Source: Bacillota bacterium (lineage in GTDB: Bacteria > Bacillota > UBA4882 > UBA8346). From it: 47,592 bases of DNA. A program made the position numbers and the translations under genes. The stretch's first letter is position 1. Every line of letters begins with the position of its first letter. The notes beneath the pieces are model-generated. The model searched no databases, was not told where the DNA came from, and saw only the letters and a program-made list of their open reading frames with translations. Shown here piece after piece: positions 34,562 through 41,403 of this stretch. The stretch lies in the NCBI GenBank assembly GCA_023436305.1, contig JAEZJQ010000135.1:1-47592 (forward strand), written 5' to 3'.

Positions 34562-35566
34562 ATGGCATATTGTTCCGTATGTGGTATTCATTATCAAACC
34601 GATACTCTGGTTTGCGCTGGCTGTGGAAGTATACTGGCTGTGGAAGTGAAGCAGGAACATAGTCTCCATCCGGTAAGTGGAGAATCCGCCATATACGATG
34701 GGGCGCCCATCAATGATTTTTGTGGTTCCGGGATGCAAGTAAGTCAGGATCCGGAATCCCAGTTAGGGAAAGGTTTAATAAAACCACACTCCATTGAATT
34801 GGATATTGACGGATTTCATTTTAAGTATGATAAACCGGTCCGAAATTTTGCCAAACAGGAAAAAGCCAAGGAAAAAGTGGTGGAATTCCGGGTTACTTGC
34901 CCGGAGCCGGCCTCCGAATTATCTCCGGCTGAAACTTCCCGGGAGGAACCACTCTCGAAAGAAATTATCCAAGAAGAAATTCTTCACAGGCGCGCGCAAG
35001 TTCATGATAATCAACAGAACATTGAAACTGAGGAAATTATTGAAGCTGAAGCGGCCGAAGCAAGTGGAATAGAGGGGTCGAAAGATGCCGAAGACATCAA
35101 TACATCCCCAGAAAAGAATGACCAGCTGACGGATGAGGAAATGTGGGTGGCCGGGGAGATTTTAATTGAAAAAGTGGAGGAATCCCCTTTGGAACCTGAA
35201 TTAATCTCTAGGTTTGATTTGCCGGAGCCTGAACTGCAAACCGATGAAGAAATGGTGATATTATGGGAGGATTTCCAACGTTGGTTTGGAATCCCTTTGA
35301 CCAACCAATACCGGATATCCAATCGTTCACTGCAGATTACCGACAGGTTGGCCCTTAAATTTTCTGAAATCGATTTGCCGATGATATCCGAAGTTACATT
35401 ACAACAATCATGGTTAGGAAAATTATTCAATACCGGCGATTTAATGATTTCAGTGAAACATTTGCCGGATACGAGACTGAAGCTGGCCGGTGTTCGTAAT
35501 CCGGAAAAAGTCCATTGTTTGCTGGAAGAATTGATAAAAAACACACGATTAATCGCGCGCGAATAA
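34562..35566 (+). CDS. Zinc-ribbon and PH-like domain protein
   Basis: 334-residue cytoplasmic protein. An N-terminal zinc ribbon shows two Cys pairs (CSVC at 4-7, CAGC near 19-22). The middle (about 90-235) is strongly acidic and Glu-rich with low complexity, so likely disordered. The C-terminal 100 residues (ISNRSLQITDRLALKF, ISEVTLQQSWLGKLFNTGD, LAGVRNPEKVHCLLEELI) have the bacterial PH-domain (bPH2) pattern seen in small membrane-associated proteins, though no transmembrane segment is present here. GAGGTGA at 34549-34555 supports ATG 34562. It may be a stress or envelope sensor; function unknown. Confidence 0.7.
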   Translation: MAYCSVCGIHYQTDTLVCAGCGSILAVEVKQEHSLHPVSGESAIYDGAPINDFCGSGMQVSQDPESQLGKGLIKPHSIELDIDGFHFKYDKPVRNFAKQEKAKEKVVEFRVTCPEPASELSPAETSREEPLSKEIIQEEILHRRAQVHDNQQNIETEEIIEAEAAEASGIEGSKDAEDINTSPEKNDQLTDEEMWVAGEILIEKVEESPLEPELISRFDLPEPELQTDEEMVILWEDFQRWFGIPLTNQYRISNRSLQITDRLALKFSEIDLPMISEVTLQQSWLGKLFNTGDLMISVKHLPDTRLKLAGVRNPEKVHCLLEELIKNTRLIARE

Positions 35567-35575
35567 TTATCTGAA

Positions 35576-35605
35576 AAAGTTCGCTCTTTTTTTGCAAACT
35601 TTTTT
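35576..35605 (+). terminator. Terminator of zinc-ribbon gene
   Basis: AAAGTTCGC (35576-35584) and GCAAACTTT (35594-35602) with one mismatch, ending in TTTTTT. Confidence 0.75.
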
Positions 35606-35696
35606 AAACCGGCAACGTTTATATATTATATATTCGGAACAGTATGGTATACCATCCGGTTTTTTTTAAAGTTTATTTTTAAGCCGCGATTCAATG

Positions 35697-35705
35697 TGTT
35701 ATAAT
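35697..35705 (+). promoter_or_regulatory. Extended -10 box giving a leaderless DUF523 mRNA
   Basis: TGTTATAAT, a perfect extended -10, ends 8 bases before the ATG at 35714. Transcription would begin about 2 bases upstream of the start codon, and there is no ribosome site. A perfect palindrome ATGGTATACCAT lies at 35644-35655 further up. Confidence 0.6.
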
Positions 35706-35713
35706 AAATTTCA

Positions 35714-36205
35714 ATGGACAAGACAATTTTGGTTAGCGCCTGTTTGTTGGGAATACCATGCCGTTATGATGGAACGGCGAAAGAAGTTCCGGGGTTAAAG
35801 GAACAATTGGATGATTACCGGCTGATCCCGTTTTGTCCGGAAACTTTAGGCGGTTTGACCATCCCGCGGTTTCCCGCTGAAATTCAGGACGGCGACGGGT
35901 CGCAGGTATTATCAGGGACCGCTCAAGTACGGAATCAAAACGGGGAAGATGTAACCGCCGAATTTATTCAGGGAGCGCGGATGACATTAGCCATGGCCAA
36001 GCTTAATCAGCCCAGTATGATTGTGGCCAAGGCCAAAAGCCCATCTTGCGGAACGGGCCAAATTTATGACGGCAGTTTCACCGGTAAGCTGAAAAACGGA
36101 GATGGGGTAACCGGCGCATTACTGCGTCAAAACGGATTCAGGGTTTATTCCGAAGTGGATCTATTGATGAATCCGGGCCAGATCTCGGAAAAAAATAATG
36201 ATTGA
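35714..36205 (+). CDS. DUF523 family protein
   Basis: 163-residue protein of the DUF523 (YbbK) family, recognised by the start VSACLLGIPCRYDG, FCPETLGGLTIPR, and AKAKSPSCGTGQIYDG. The conserved cysteines (CLLGIPC, FCPE, SPSCG) suggest a metal or Fe-S site. Family function is not firmly established. The start lacks a ribosome site and lies right behind an extended -10 box. A tRNA-Gly follows, with its promoter overlapping the end of this gene. Confidence 0.9.
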   Translation: MDKTILVSACLLGIPCRYDGTAKEVPGLKEQLDDYRLIPFCPETLGGLTIPRFPAEIQDGDGSQVLSGTAQVRNQNGEDVTAEFIQGARMTLAMAKLNQPSMIVAKAKSPSCGTGQIYDGSFTGKLKNGDGVTGALLRQNGFRVYSEVDLLMNPGQISEKNND

Positions 36206-36231
36206 CTAACCCCTTTATTTTTTGGTATAAT
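36202..36231 (+). promoter_or_regulatory. Promoter of tRNA-Gly
   Basis: TTGACT (36202-36207), 18-base spacer, TATAAT (36226-36231). It overlaps the last codon of the DUF523 gene. Confidence 0.8.
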
Positions 36232-36282
36232 TATTTTTGCGCTCAAAGAGATGCGCTGAAAATGATTAGGTTTTTAATAAAT

Positions 36283-36358
<76 letters not shown>

Positions 36359-36369
36359 ATGAAAATGCG

Positions 36370-36397
36370 GGCTTTCAGGTGAATCTGGAAGCCTTTT
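36370..36397 (+). terminator. Terminator of tRNA-Gly
   Basis: GGCTTTCAG (36370-36378) with CTGGAAGCC (36385-36393), 6-base loop, then TTTT. Confidence 0.85.
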
Positions 36398-36524
36398 ACT
36401 TTCGAAAGTTAATTTTTGTAAACCATCCGGTATTTGGCGGCAGGATTTTTAAGATTCAAGGCGAAAATGCTAAAACGTTATGAAACATTTTGAATTATTT
36501 TATATGTGAAAGGATGGTTTCAAA

Positions 36525-37151
36525 ATGAGCAAAAAACTTTGGACAAATATTGCGGCAATCGGTATGATGTTACTGTTGGGAGCCGGGCTTTTTATGGCTT
36601 TTAGTGCTGAACCCGCTGATGATATGGCGTATTTCCCGCTTGAAACCGGTAATCAATGGGCTTATCTGAGCGTTTATTTTGATAATACCAAGTTCCGGGA
36701 GGATTTGATCGTGGATAAGCCGGATAATGGAACTCTCCGGTTAATGGTTTTCAGCAATGCGAACCCTGTGGCGGAGATTCATTTCCAGCGAAATAAGGAC
36801 GGCCTCTTGAAGACCAAGGAGATCAGCGGCGCCGGAGTCGCTAAATACGAACCGGCACAACTTAGTTTAGCTTCGAAGTTGAAAGCCGGCGTTACCTGGA
36901 AATGGAAGTCGGCGGAAGGCAAAGCGAAATATTCTTCAAAAGTGCTGAATGGAGGCAAGATTACGGTTCCGGCCGGGACTTTCGATACCTTATTAATTCG
37001 TACCGAGGGGGTATCCGAAGCTGGCGAGGATTATCTCGACGAGACTTGGTACGCCAAGGGAACCGGTTATGTGAAGAGCGTGGTTACCATTGGGGATAAA
37101 AAGAAAGTGGATGAATTGGTGGAGTTTAAAGTGGGGCAAAAGACGAAATAA
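36525..37151 (+). CDS. Secreted protein of unknown function
   Basis: 208-residue exported protein. A signal peptide (IAAIGMMLLLGAGLFMAFSAE) is followed by YFPLETGNQWAY, a motif seen at the start of many small secreted bacterial proteins of undefined function, and then an all-beta domain with repeated Gly-x-Thr turns (AGVTWKWKSAEGKAKYSS, ITVPAGTFDTLLI, DETWYAKGTGYVKSV). The overall look is a lipocalin-like or DUF3108-like barrel. AAAGGATGG precedes ATG 36525. No neighbour suggests a role. Confidence 0.75.
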   Translation: MSKKLWTNIAAIGMMLLLGAGLFMAFSAEPADDMAYFPLETGNQWAYLSVYFDNTKFREDLIVDKPDNGTLRLMVFSNANPVAEIHFQRNKDGLLKTKEISGAGVAKYEPAQLSLASKLKAGVTWKWKSAEGKAKYSSKVLNGGKITVPAGTFDTLLIRTEGVSEAGEDYLDETWYAKGTGYVKSVVTIGDKKKVDELVEFKVGQKTK

Positions 37152-37187
37152 CCCGGTGGGAATCGAAATAGTTAGTTTGTCATTTGG

Positions 37188-37216
37188 TTGCTAGCTCCAG
37201 CTTTTTATGATATAAT
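37188..37216 (+). promoter_or_regulatory. Promoter of tRNA-Arg
   Basis: TTGCTA (37188-37193), 17-base spacer, TATAAT (37211-37216), 16 bases before the tRNA. Confidence 0.75.
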
Positions 37217-37231
37217 ATAATAACGTAAAAA

Positions 37232-37307
37232 GCGCCTGTAGCTCAGGGGATAGAGCAACGGACTTCTAATCCGTTGGCCGCAGGTTCGATTCCTGCCAGG
37301 CGCACCA
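37232..37307 (+). tRNA. tRNA-Arg (anticodon TCT)
   Basis: 76 bases including encoded CCA. Acceptor GCGCCTG with CAGGCGC, anticodon stem ACGGA/TCCGT around loop CTTCTAA (anticodon TCT), T-arm GCAGGTTCGATTCCTGC. It reads AGA and AGG, which are frequent in the atypical lipoprotein gene at 22.4 kb. Confidence 0.97.
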
Positions 37308-37320
37308 TTACAGCAACAAG

Positions 37321-37352
37321 GCTTTCCGAGTTTTCGGGAGGCTTATTTTTTT
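37321..37352 (+). terminator. Terminator of tRNA-Arg
   Basis: GCTTTCCGA (37321-37329) with TCGGGAGGC (37334-37342), then TTATTTTTTT. Confidence 0.85.
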
Positions 37353-37584
37353 GCCTAAAAACGCCGTCTGTCAACCATTTTGCAACTAAAACCTACAAAC
37401 ACGCGTCAATAATTAATTTGAAATTATATTGACATGATTACATGTTATGAGGTTTATTTTTTGTCCTCCTACCGCTTCCTTGATTTCGTCTTAACTGATT
37501 CCTTGGATTCGTTCTTTGCGATATTTGCCCGGTTAATCTCCATATAAAATAAAATTAAAAACCAAATAATTACTAAATCCAATC

Positions 37585-37611
37585 ACAAATTTACATTTAA
37601 TCCATAAAATA
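37585..37611 (+). promoter_or_regulatory. Possible SigK/SigE-type promoter
   Basis: CATAAAATA (37603-37611) matches the mother-cell sigma -10 CATAnnnTA, with AC 16 bases upstream as in SigK promoters. The region (37353-37678) is otherwise gene-free and very AT-rich, so a chance match is possible. Confidence 0.35.
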
Positions 37612-37678
37612 TATTACCGTTATAATCATACATTCCTTGTGCCCCGACTCTTATTTTAAATAGGGGGTGAACCGCAAA

Positions 37679-37891
37679 ATGTACGAATATGATTATACCA
37701 CCCAAAATGCATGTTCAGATGTAAACACTGATGTAAACGCTCAAGATGATGTATATGCAGAACAGGCCTCTTGTTTTATGACAAGAAGAGGTCGCGTATG
37801 CAGAGATCCCAGGCGGGGTATAGAATGTTTTTACCCTTTTGTCGGCAGTCCTAGTTGTCGCAGGGTTGGCCCTGGTAGACGTCCTTTTTAA
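37679..37891 (+). CDS. Small Cys/Tyr/Arg-rich protein, possible spore-coat protein
   Basis: 70-residue protein not assigned to a family. The N-terminal half is acidic and polar (MYEYDYTTQNACSD, VNTDVNAQDD), the C-terminal half basic with Cys residues (TRRGRVCRDPRRG, CFYPF, SCRRVGPGRRPF). No membrane segment. AGGGGGTGA at 37662-37670 is spaced 8 bases from ATG 37679; the GTG at 37667 lies inside that ribosome site. Cys/Tyr-rich small proteins are common in spore coats, and a SigK-like promoter lies upstream, so a coat role is a reasonable guess but no more. Confidence 0.6.
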   Translation: MYEYDYTTQNACSDVNTDVNAQDDVYAEQASCFMTRRGRVCRDPRRGIECFYPFVGSPSCRRVGPGRRPF

Positions 37892-37912
37892 ATCTAGTCT
37901 AGTTTAGTTTAG

Positions 37913-37944
37913 AAAAGGTGCAGCATCAAAGCTTCACCTTTTTT
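37913..37944 (+). terminator. Terminator after small Cys-rich gene
   Basis: AAAAGGTG (37913-37920) with CACCTTTT (37935-37942), T-run continuing to 37944. Confidence 0.8.
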
Positions 37945-37986
37945 CATTATATAATGAATGCCGTTTATGCCTTGAGAAGTATGAAG

Positions 37987-38024
37987 AACAAAAGCCCAGT
38001 AACTAACTAGACCGGGCTTTTGTT
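37987..38024. terminator. Inverted repeat, probable bidirectional terminator
   Basis: Perfect 11-base arms AACAAAAGCCC and GGGCTTTTGTT around a 16-base loop, about 45 bases after the previous terminator. Confidence 0.65.
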
Positions 38025-38192
38025 GTAGGCTAAAGCTGATTACAAGGACATAATCTGTCCTTTTCAGGTATAAAGTAATTGTGGTAAATAATGACATAAT
38101 AAATATCGGTCTCTATCCCCGCTTTAAAACTCCAATTTTTACAATGGAGGGCTAACCGCTTGAATGCCACAATGATCAATCGTGATTTTTGA

Positions 38193-38519
38193 AAACAAAA
38201 ATATATCAATCTCGTAATTTTAATTCTATTTGCCGCCAATGTCATTGTCTGGCTGAAAGCGCCCATAGAGTCTCCGGGCAAGCCGTTAGGCGATAGGCAA
38301 AAAGTTATATTGGCCATTCTTTCAAAAATAATTGTTTTCCTGGTTTCAATCGCTTACCTGTTATGTTCGAAGGCTTGGGGAATTAATGAAATATTTTGCG
38401 GTACGGTTTTTCAACTCTTGAACTTGCTTGACTGGACGGTACTCAAGAATATATTCACATTTTCATTTATAACGAAAACATTAAACCGGCGCGAAGGAGT
38501 TCCATCGATAATAATCTGA
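38193..38519 (+). pseudogene. AgrB-like membrane protein remnant
   Basis: Open frame of 109 codons behind an in-frame TGA (38190), with no ATG/GTG/TTG until a TTG at 38310. Its product has a hydrophobic segment (INLVILILFAANVIVWL), then KAPIESPGKPLGDRQK, then more hydrophobic helices (IIVFLVSIAYLL, GTVFQLLNLL). AgrB proteins, the proteases that mature Agr-type autoinducing peptides, have exactly this C-terminal plan: helix, AP(x)5KPL, basic stretch, two helices. The N-terminal half with the catalytic His and Cys is not readable in one frame; PLECH follows a stop in another frame just upstream. I read it as a truncated agrB. Confidence 0.4.
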
Positions 38520-38533
38520 AATTAGGATTGAAG

Positions 38534-38671
38534 ATGCATATTCAACAACTACGAAATATCATTCCCTGGACTATCAAGGATTTCGAACACGCCAGAAATA
38601 TGGTGTCACGGCGGTATTTATCAACGCTTTCACTATGGCGCGGGCTGAAAGAAAAAAAGGGGGGGAAATAG
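38534..38671 (+). CDS. Small ORF, 45 residues
   Basis: Begins 14 bases after the AgrB-like frame, with AGGA at 38524-38527. The product is basic and amphipathic (IIPWTIKDFEHARNMVSRR, ending LKEKKGGK), with no Cys and no membrane segment. It is not recognised. Its stop TAG is followed by the GTG of the next small ORF after one base, suggesting coupling. Confidence 0.4.
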   Translation: MHIQQLRNIIPWTIKDFEHARNMVSRRYLSTLSLWRGLKEKKGGK

Positions 38672-38672
38672 C

Positions 38673-38825
38673 GTGAAACAATGGCTGGAACGGGTCAACT
38701 GGGGCTTTTGGATATTGCTGATTATACTGTTAATATGCGCGGTGCTTTTTGTTGAATTTGGTTTGTTTATATGCGACCCGCACAGGCAGGTTGATATAAG
38801 TATTTTAAATCGGCTAAACTTCTAA
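38673..38825 (+). CDS. Small membrane peptide, 50 residues, AgrD-like candidate
   Basis: GTG start with AAGGGGGGG at 38657-38665 (7-base spacing). One hydrophobic helix (FWILLIILLICAVLFVEFGL) follows a short basic-amphipathic start MKQWLERVNW, then a Cys and a polar tail (CDPHRQVDISILNRLNF). The plan of helix, cysteine, then tail, together with its place downstream of an AgrB-like frame, would fit a pro-peptide of the AgrD kind, but the usual AgrD C-terminal consensus is not seen. It may instead be a plain small membrane protein. Confidence 0.5.
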   Translation: MKQWLERVNWGFWILLIILLICAVLFVEFGLFICDPHRQVDISILNRLNF

Positions 38826-38915
38826 ACTCGCCCCCTGCGATCTATTTTGCTAACATAGACAACGAAAGAATTGTAAGAGGTTTTGAATGCCAAGCTTAGA
38901 TCCCTGTGCCCTTAA

Positions 38916-39114
38916 AAAAGGGTAACCACCATCCTCTGAGGCCAATTAAAGATAAAAAAATATCATGGCTGTTAAAGTTGGGGTATATAATGCGCAAATC
39001 TTTAACCAAAAATGATTGGCATCACAAACCTAGTTGACATCACAGATATTCGATTATTGCCCCGGTTCTCCATAAAGGTTCTTTTAGACTGCGAAGGATA
39101 GTGGTTACCCTTTT
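38916..39114. mobile_element. Possible MITE-like element with 20-bp inverted repeats
   Basis: Left arm 38916-38935 and right arm 39095-39114 are reverse complements at 19 of 20 positions (AAAAGGGTAACCAC core). They enclose 159 bases with no reading frame. TTAA lies at both outer edges (38912-38915 and, overlapping the arm end, 39113-39116), which could be a target duplication. It fills most of the 361-base gap between the small ORFs and the beta-barrel gene. A long RNA hairpin is the alternative. Confidence 0.4.
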
Positions 39115-39186
39115 AAAGGCTTTTAAAGGACAAAAGGTTCTGTGGTTTTATTTTCGAATTAAAAACAACATACGGGGGAATTTACC

Positions 39187-39784
39187 ATGAAAAAATACAT
39201 AATCCTTTTGTTAACCGTCATGATGATGGGCGCATTTACTGCCAGCGCCTCCGCCGGCGCTTTGGGTGTAAACGTCCCGCCGGGGTTTGTGCTGGAATTG
39301 GATAGCGTTTTTACTTCGGGCGGTAATTACTTTTATCCTTCCTTTGTTGCCGGGCTGAATGATAACCTGGCCCTTGGCGTTATGTATGAAACTTCATTCA
39401 ATTACTTTACGGTTTCGGGCCGGTATGTAATTGTAAAAAAACCTTGCCGCCGGTGTTTATTACCGTTTTTATGATAAAGGCAGTTGGAAGGCCGATCTGC
39501 GCGGTAAAACTTTTTTAAACCAAAATCTGGCGCTTGCGGGTATGGTAAGTTATGATAGCGTGGGTACTGGGAGCTTTAGGATGCTGGGACAGGCTGAATA
39601 CTTAATAAGTGAGAATTGGGTTGGCAATGCCGGGATCAATTATGCTAATTCATCCACTTCCCTATTGCTTGGGGCCGATTTTGCCTCTGGTAACTGGGCG
39701 GTTGGGATAAACTGTATTTTCCCAACGGCTGATTTTGGGAAACCAATGATCGAAATCGTTATGGAATATTTAATCAAGAAATAA
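39187..39784 (+). pseudogene. Frameshifted secreted beta-barrel-like protein
   Basis: A 95-codon frame starting at ATG 39187 (GGGGGAA upstream) has a signal peptide (IILLLTVMMMGAFTASASA) and then alternating strands (VLELDSVFTSGGNYFYPSF, LALGVMYETSFNYFTVSG). It leaves frame at a run of seven A at about 39436; dropping one A continues through VKNLAAGVYYRFYDKGSW to the end at 39784, giving about 198 residues of consistent amphipathic beta strands. The pattern resembles small outer-membrane barrels. It may be a pseudogene, a phase-variable gene or a sequencing error in the homopolymer. Confidence 0.65.
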
Positions 39785-40340
39785 ACAGTTAAATATAGCG
39801 TTGAGTTAGGGCTTGTCCCCTGCCCCTGTTGCCTTTTCAGTTAAATTGGTGGTTATATGAAAGACTATTCATCGAAAGGGAGGAATGGGAATGATAAAAA
39901 AGACAAAGGCGGCGCTTTGATAAGAAGCCGCTTATTTAATACGATATTAAAAGGAAACACCTTTGAATTATATTAAAACAAAAAGTATCTTTAAGATAGA
40001 TTTATGTTTTATTTATTATTATCATACATAGAATGGGGAATTCGAAATGGATATGTGAAAACTGCTCAAAGGGTTTGCGCCCGGAGCAGTTTTACGTTTT
40101 CACCGGCATTTTTTGATTTGCCGGTGTGCATTTCGCGCCCTAAAACTAAATATAGAATTTTTCATGAAGGCTCCCTTGAAAAAATTAATGGTAACTCGCG
40201 GAAATAAAAAAAGCAGATAAATTTTTGCGCAGGGAGGATTTTATAGTAAATGAATCGAAATATATAGCACAAACATTATAATAACGAGCACAATCGTTAT
40301 AATATTATTTTAATCATAAAAAACGTTTGGAGGCGATCTT
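39785..40340. other. 556-base intergenic region with hairpins and promoter
   Basis: No gene supported. Two hairpins lie in tandem: AAAACTGCTC (40058-40067) with GAGCAGTTTT (40084-40093), a terminator followed by TACGTTTT, and CACCGGCA (40101-40108) with TGCCGGTG (40119-40126). The downstream end carries the promoter and operator of the sugar-uptake cluster. Confidence 0.7.
40281..40303 (+). promoter_or_regulatory. Operator-like palindrome over -10 box of sugar cluster
   Basis: ATAACGA (40281-40287), 6-base spacer, TCGTTAT (40294-40300) is a perfect inverted repeat. TATAAT (40298-40303) overlaps its right arm and would start transcription near 40310. The geometry fits repression by the LacI-family protein encoded at 46.1 kb. 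The -35 box is weak. Confidence 0.5.
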
Positions 40341-41273
40341 TTGAAAAAATTAATATTCGGAATATCCGAGAAAAATCAGAATGAATATTGGGAAATTGTA
40401 AATGCAGGTTTTTTAGAATGCGCCAAACGGCTCAATTTGGAATTTATCATTAAGGCGCCTCCTTCGGAAAACATTGAAGGCCAACTGGCGGATCTTGAAA
40501 GCTTTATTGAACAAAAGGTGGATGGAATTGCTTTTGTGGCGACCAATCCGGAACCATTTGCTCCTATAGCGGAGAAAGCGATAAAAAAGGAGATTCCGGT
40601 ATTGTGTTTCGACTTGGATGCGCCGGAGAGCGGAAGATTTGCGTTTATTGGGATGCCGCGACCGATTGAAATGGGAAGAGTTGCCGGGGAATATATGGTG
40701 GATATTCTTCCCAAAGGGGGTACCGTGGCAATTCAAACCGGCTCTATGACAGCGGCGGGGGCCATGGGAAAACTCAAAGGCTTCCAAGAAATTGCAAGCG
40801 AGAATAATGTCAATATAATTGAGATAAAAAATGATTGTGAAGAAATAAGTTTAGCGTTAGAAAACGCAAAATCATTGTTAACAAGATATCCCGAACTGGA
40901 TGGAATGTATGGAATTTATGGTTATCATGCGTGGTGTCAAGCGCAAGCGGTAAAAGAATTAAAGCTGAAAAGACGCCCGAAAATTGTTGGCTTTGATATG
41001 TTTCCCCAGACAATGACCTATATTGAGGAAGGATTGATTGATTGTTCGATTTGGATTGGAGAGTATTATTTCGGTTACTACACGGCGGCTTTTCTCGCCA
41101 ATATGGCCCGCATCGGTGTAACCGAGACATTATTTATGTCAGGATTAAATTTGGATAAATACCAGGGGAATATCATTAATTTACCCACAATAGCGTTTCA
41201 TAAAGGCAATATATCAGAATTTAAAATATGGAGTGAAAAACATAATCCTTTCCGCCTAATATCAAAAAAGTAA
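40341..41273 (+). CDS. Periplasmic-binding-fold sugar-binding protein without signal peptide
   Basis: 310-residue protein of the ribose-binding/LacI-core type (Peripla_BP_4): KKLIFGISEKNQNEYWEIV, VDGIAFVATNPEPF, IPVLCFDLDAP, GRVAGEYMVDILP, IVGFDMFP. Such proteins are normally exported, but this one begins straight with the first beta strand after MKKL and has no hydrophobic leader. TTG 40341 has GGAGG 6 bases upstream and no better upstream start is seen. It therefore stays in the cytoplasm, perhaps as a ligand sensor, or lost its signal. It heads the transporter cluster behind an operator-like promoter. Confidence 0.82.
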   Translation: MKKLIFGISEKNQNEYWEIVNAGFLECAKRLNLEFIIKAPPSENIEGQLADLESFIEQKVDGIAFVATNPEPFAPIAEKAIKKEIPVLCFDLDAPESGRFAFIGMPRPIEMGRVAGEYMVDILPKGGTVAIQTGSMTAAGAMGKLKGFQEIASENNVNIIEIKNDCEEISLALENAKSLLTRYPELDGMYGIYGYHAWCQAQAVKELKLKRRPKIVGFDMFPQTMTYIEEGLIDCSIWIGEYYFGYYTAAFLANMARIGVTETLFMSGLNLDKYQGNIINLPTIAFHKGNISEFKIWSEKHNPFRLISKK

Positions 41274-41326
41274 ACATGCAGATTGAGATTATAATTGCCG
41301 GTCAAAATCAAGGCTTAACAGGAGAT

Positions 41327-41349
41327 GGAGAGGTGATAATATGTTGTAA
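41327..41349 (+). other. Ribosome site followed by two-codon ORF
   Basis: GGAGAGGTGAT at 41327-41337 precedes ATG-TTG-TAA at 41341-41349. It lies between the sugar-binding and solute-binding genes. Either a minimal translated leader or the remains of a deleted gene. Confidence 0.35.
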
Positions 41350-41403
41350 CCTACTAAATCATTTTGAGCAAAATTAACAATATTAAAAAGGAGCTGAGCG
41401 ATT

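Noticed and set aside
35644..35655. ATGGTATACCAT palindrome upstream of the DUF523 gene
   Set aside because: Too far (45 bases) above the -10 box to be a clear operator and without loop for a terminator; left as a remark.
37468..37517. Imperfect direct repeat TTCCTTGATTTCGT / TTCCTTGGATTCGT
   Set aside because: Only two copies, mismatched, in AT-rich spacer; no evident function.
40004..40207. Open frame of 67 codons before the sugar cluster
   Set aside because: Covers two tandem hairpins, lacks a ribosome site and resembles no protein.
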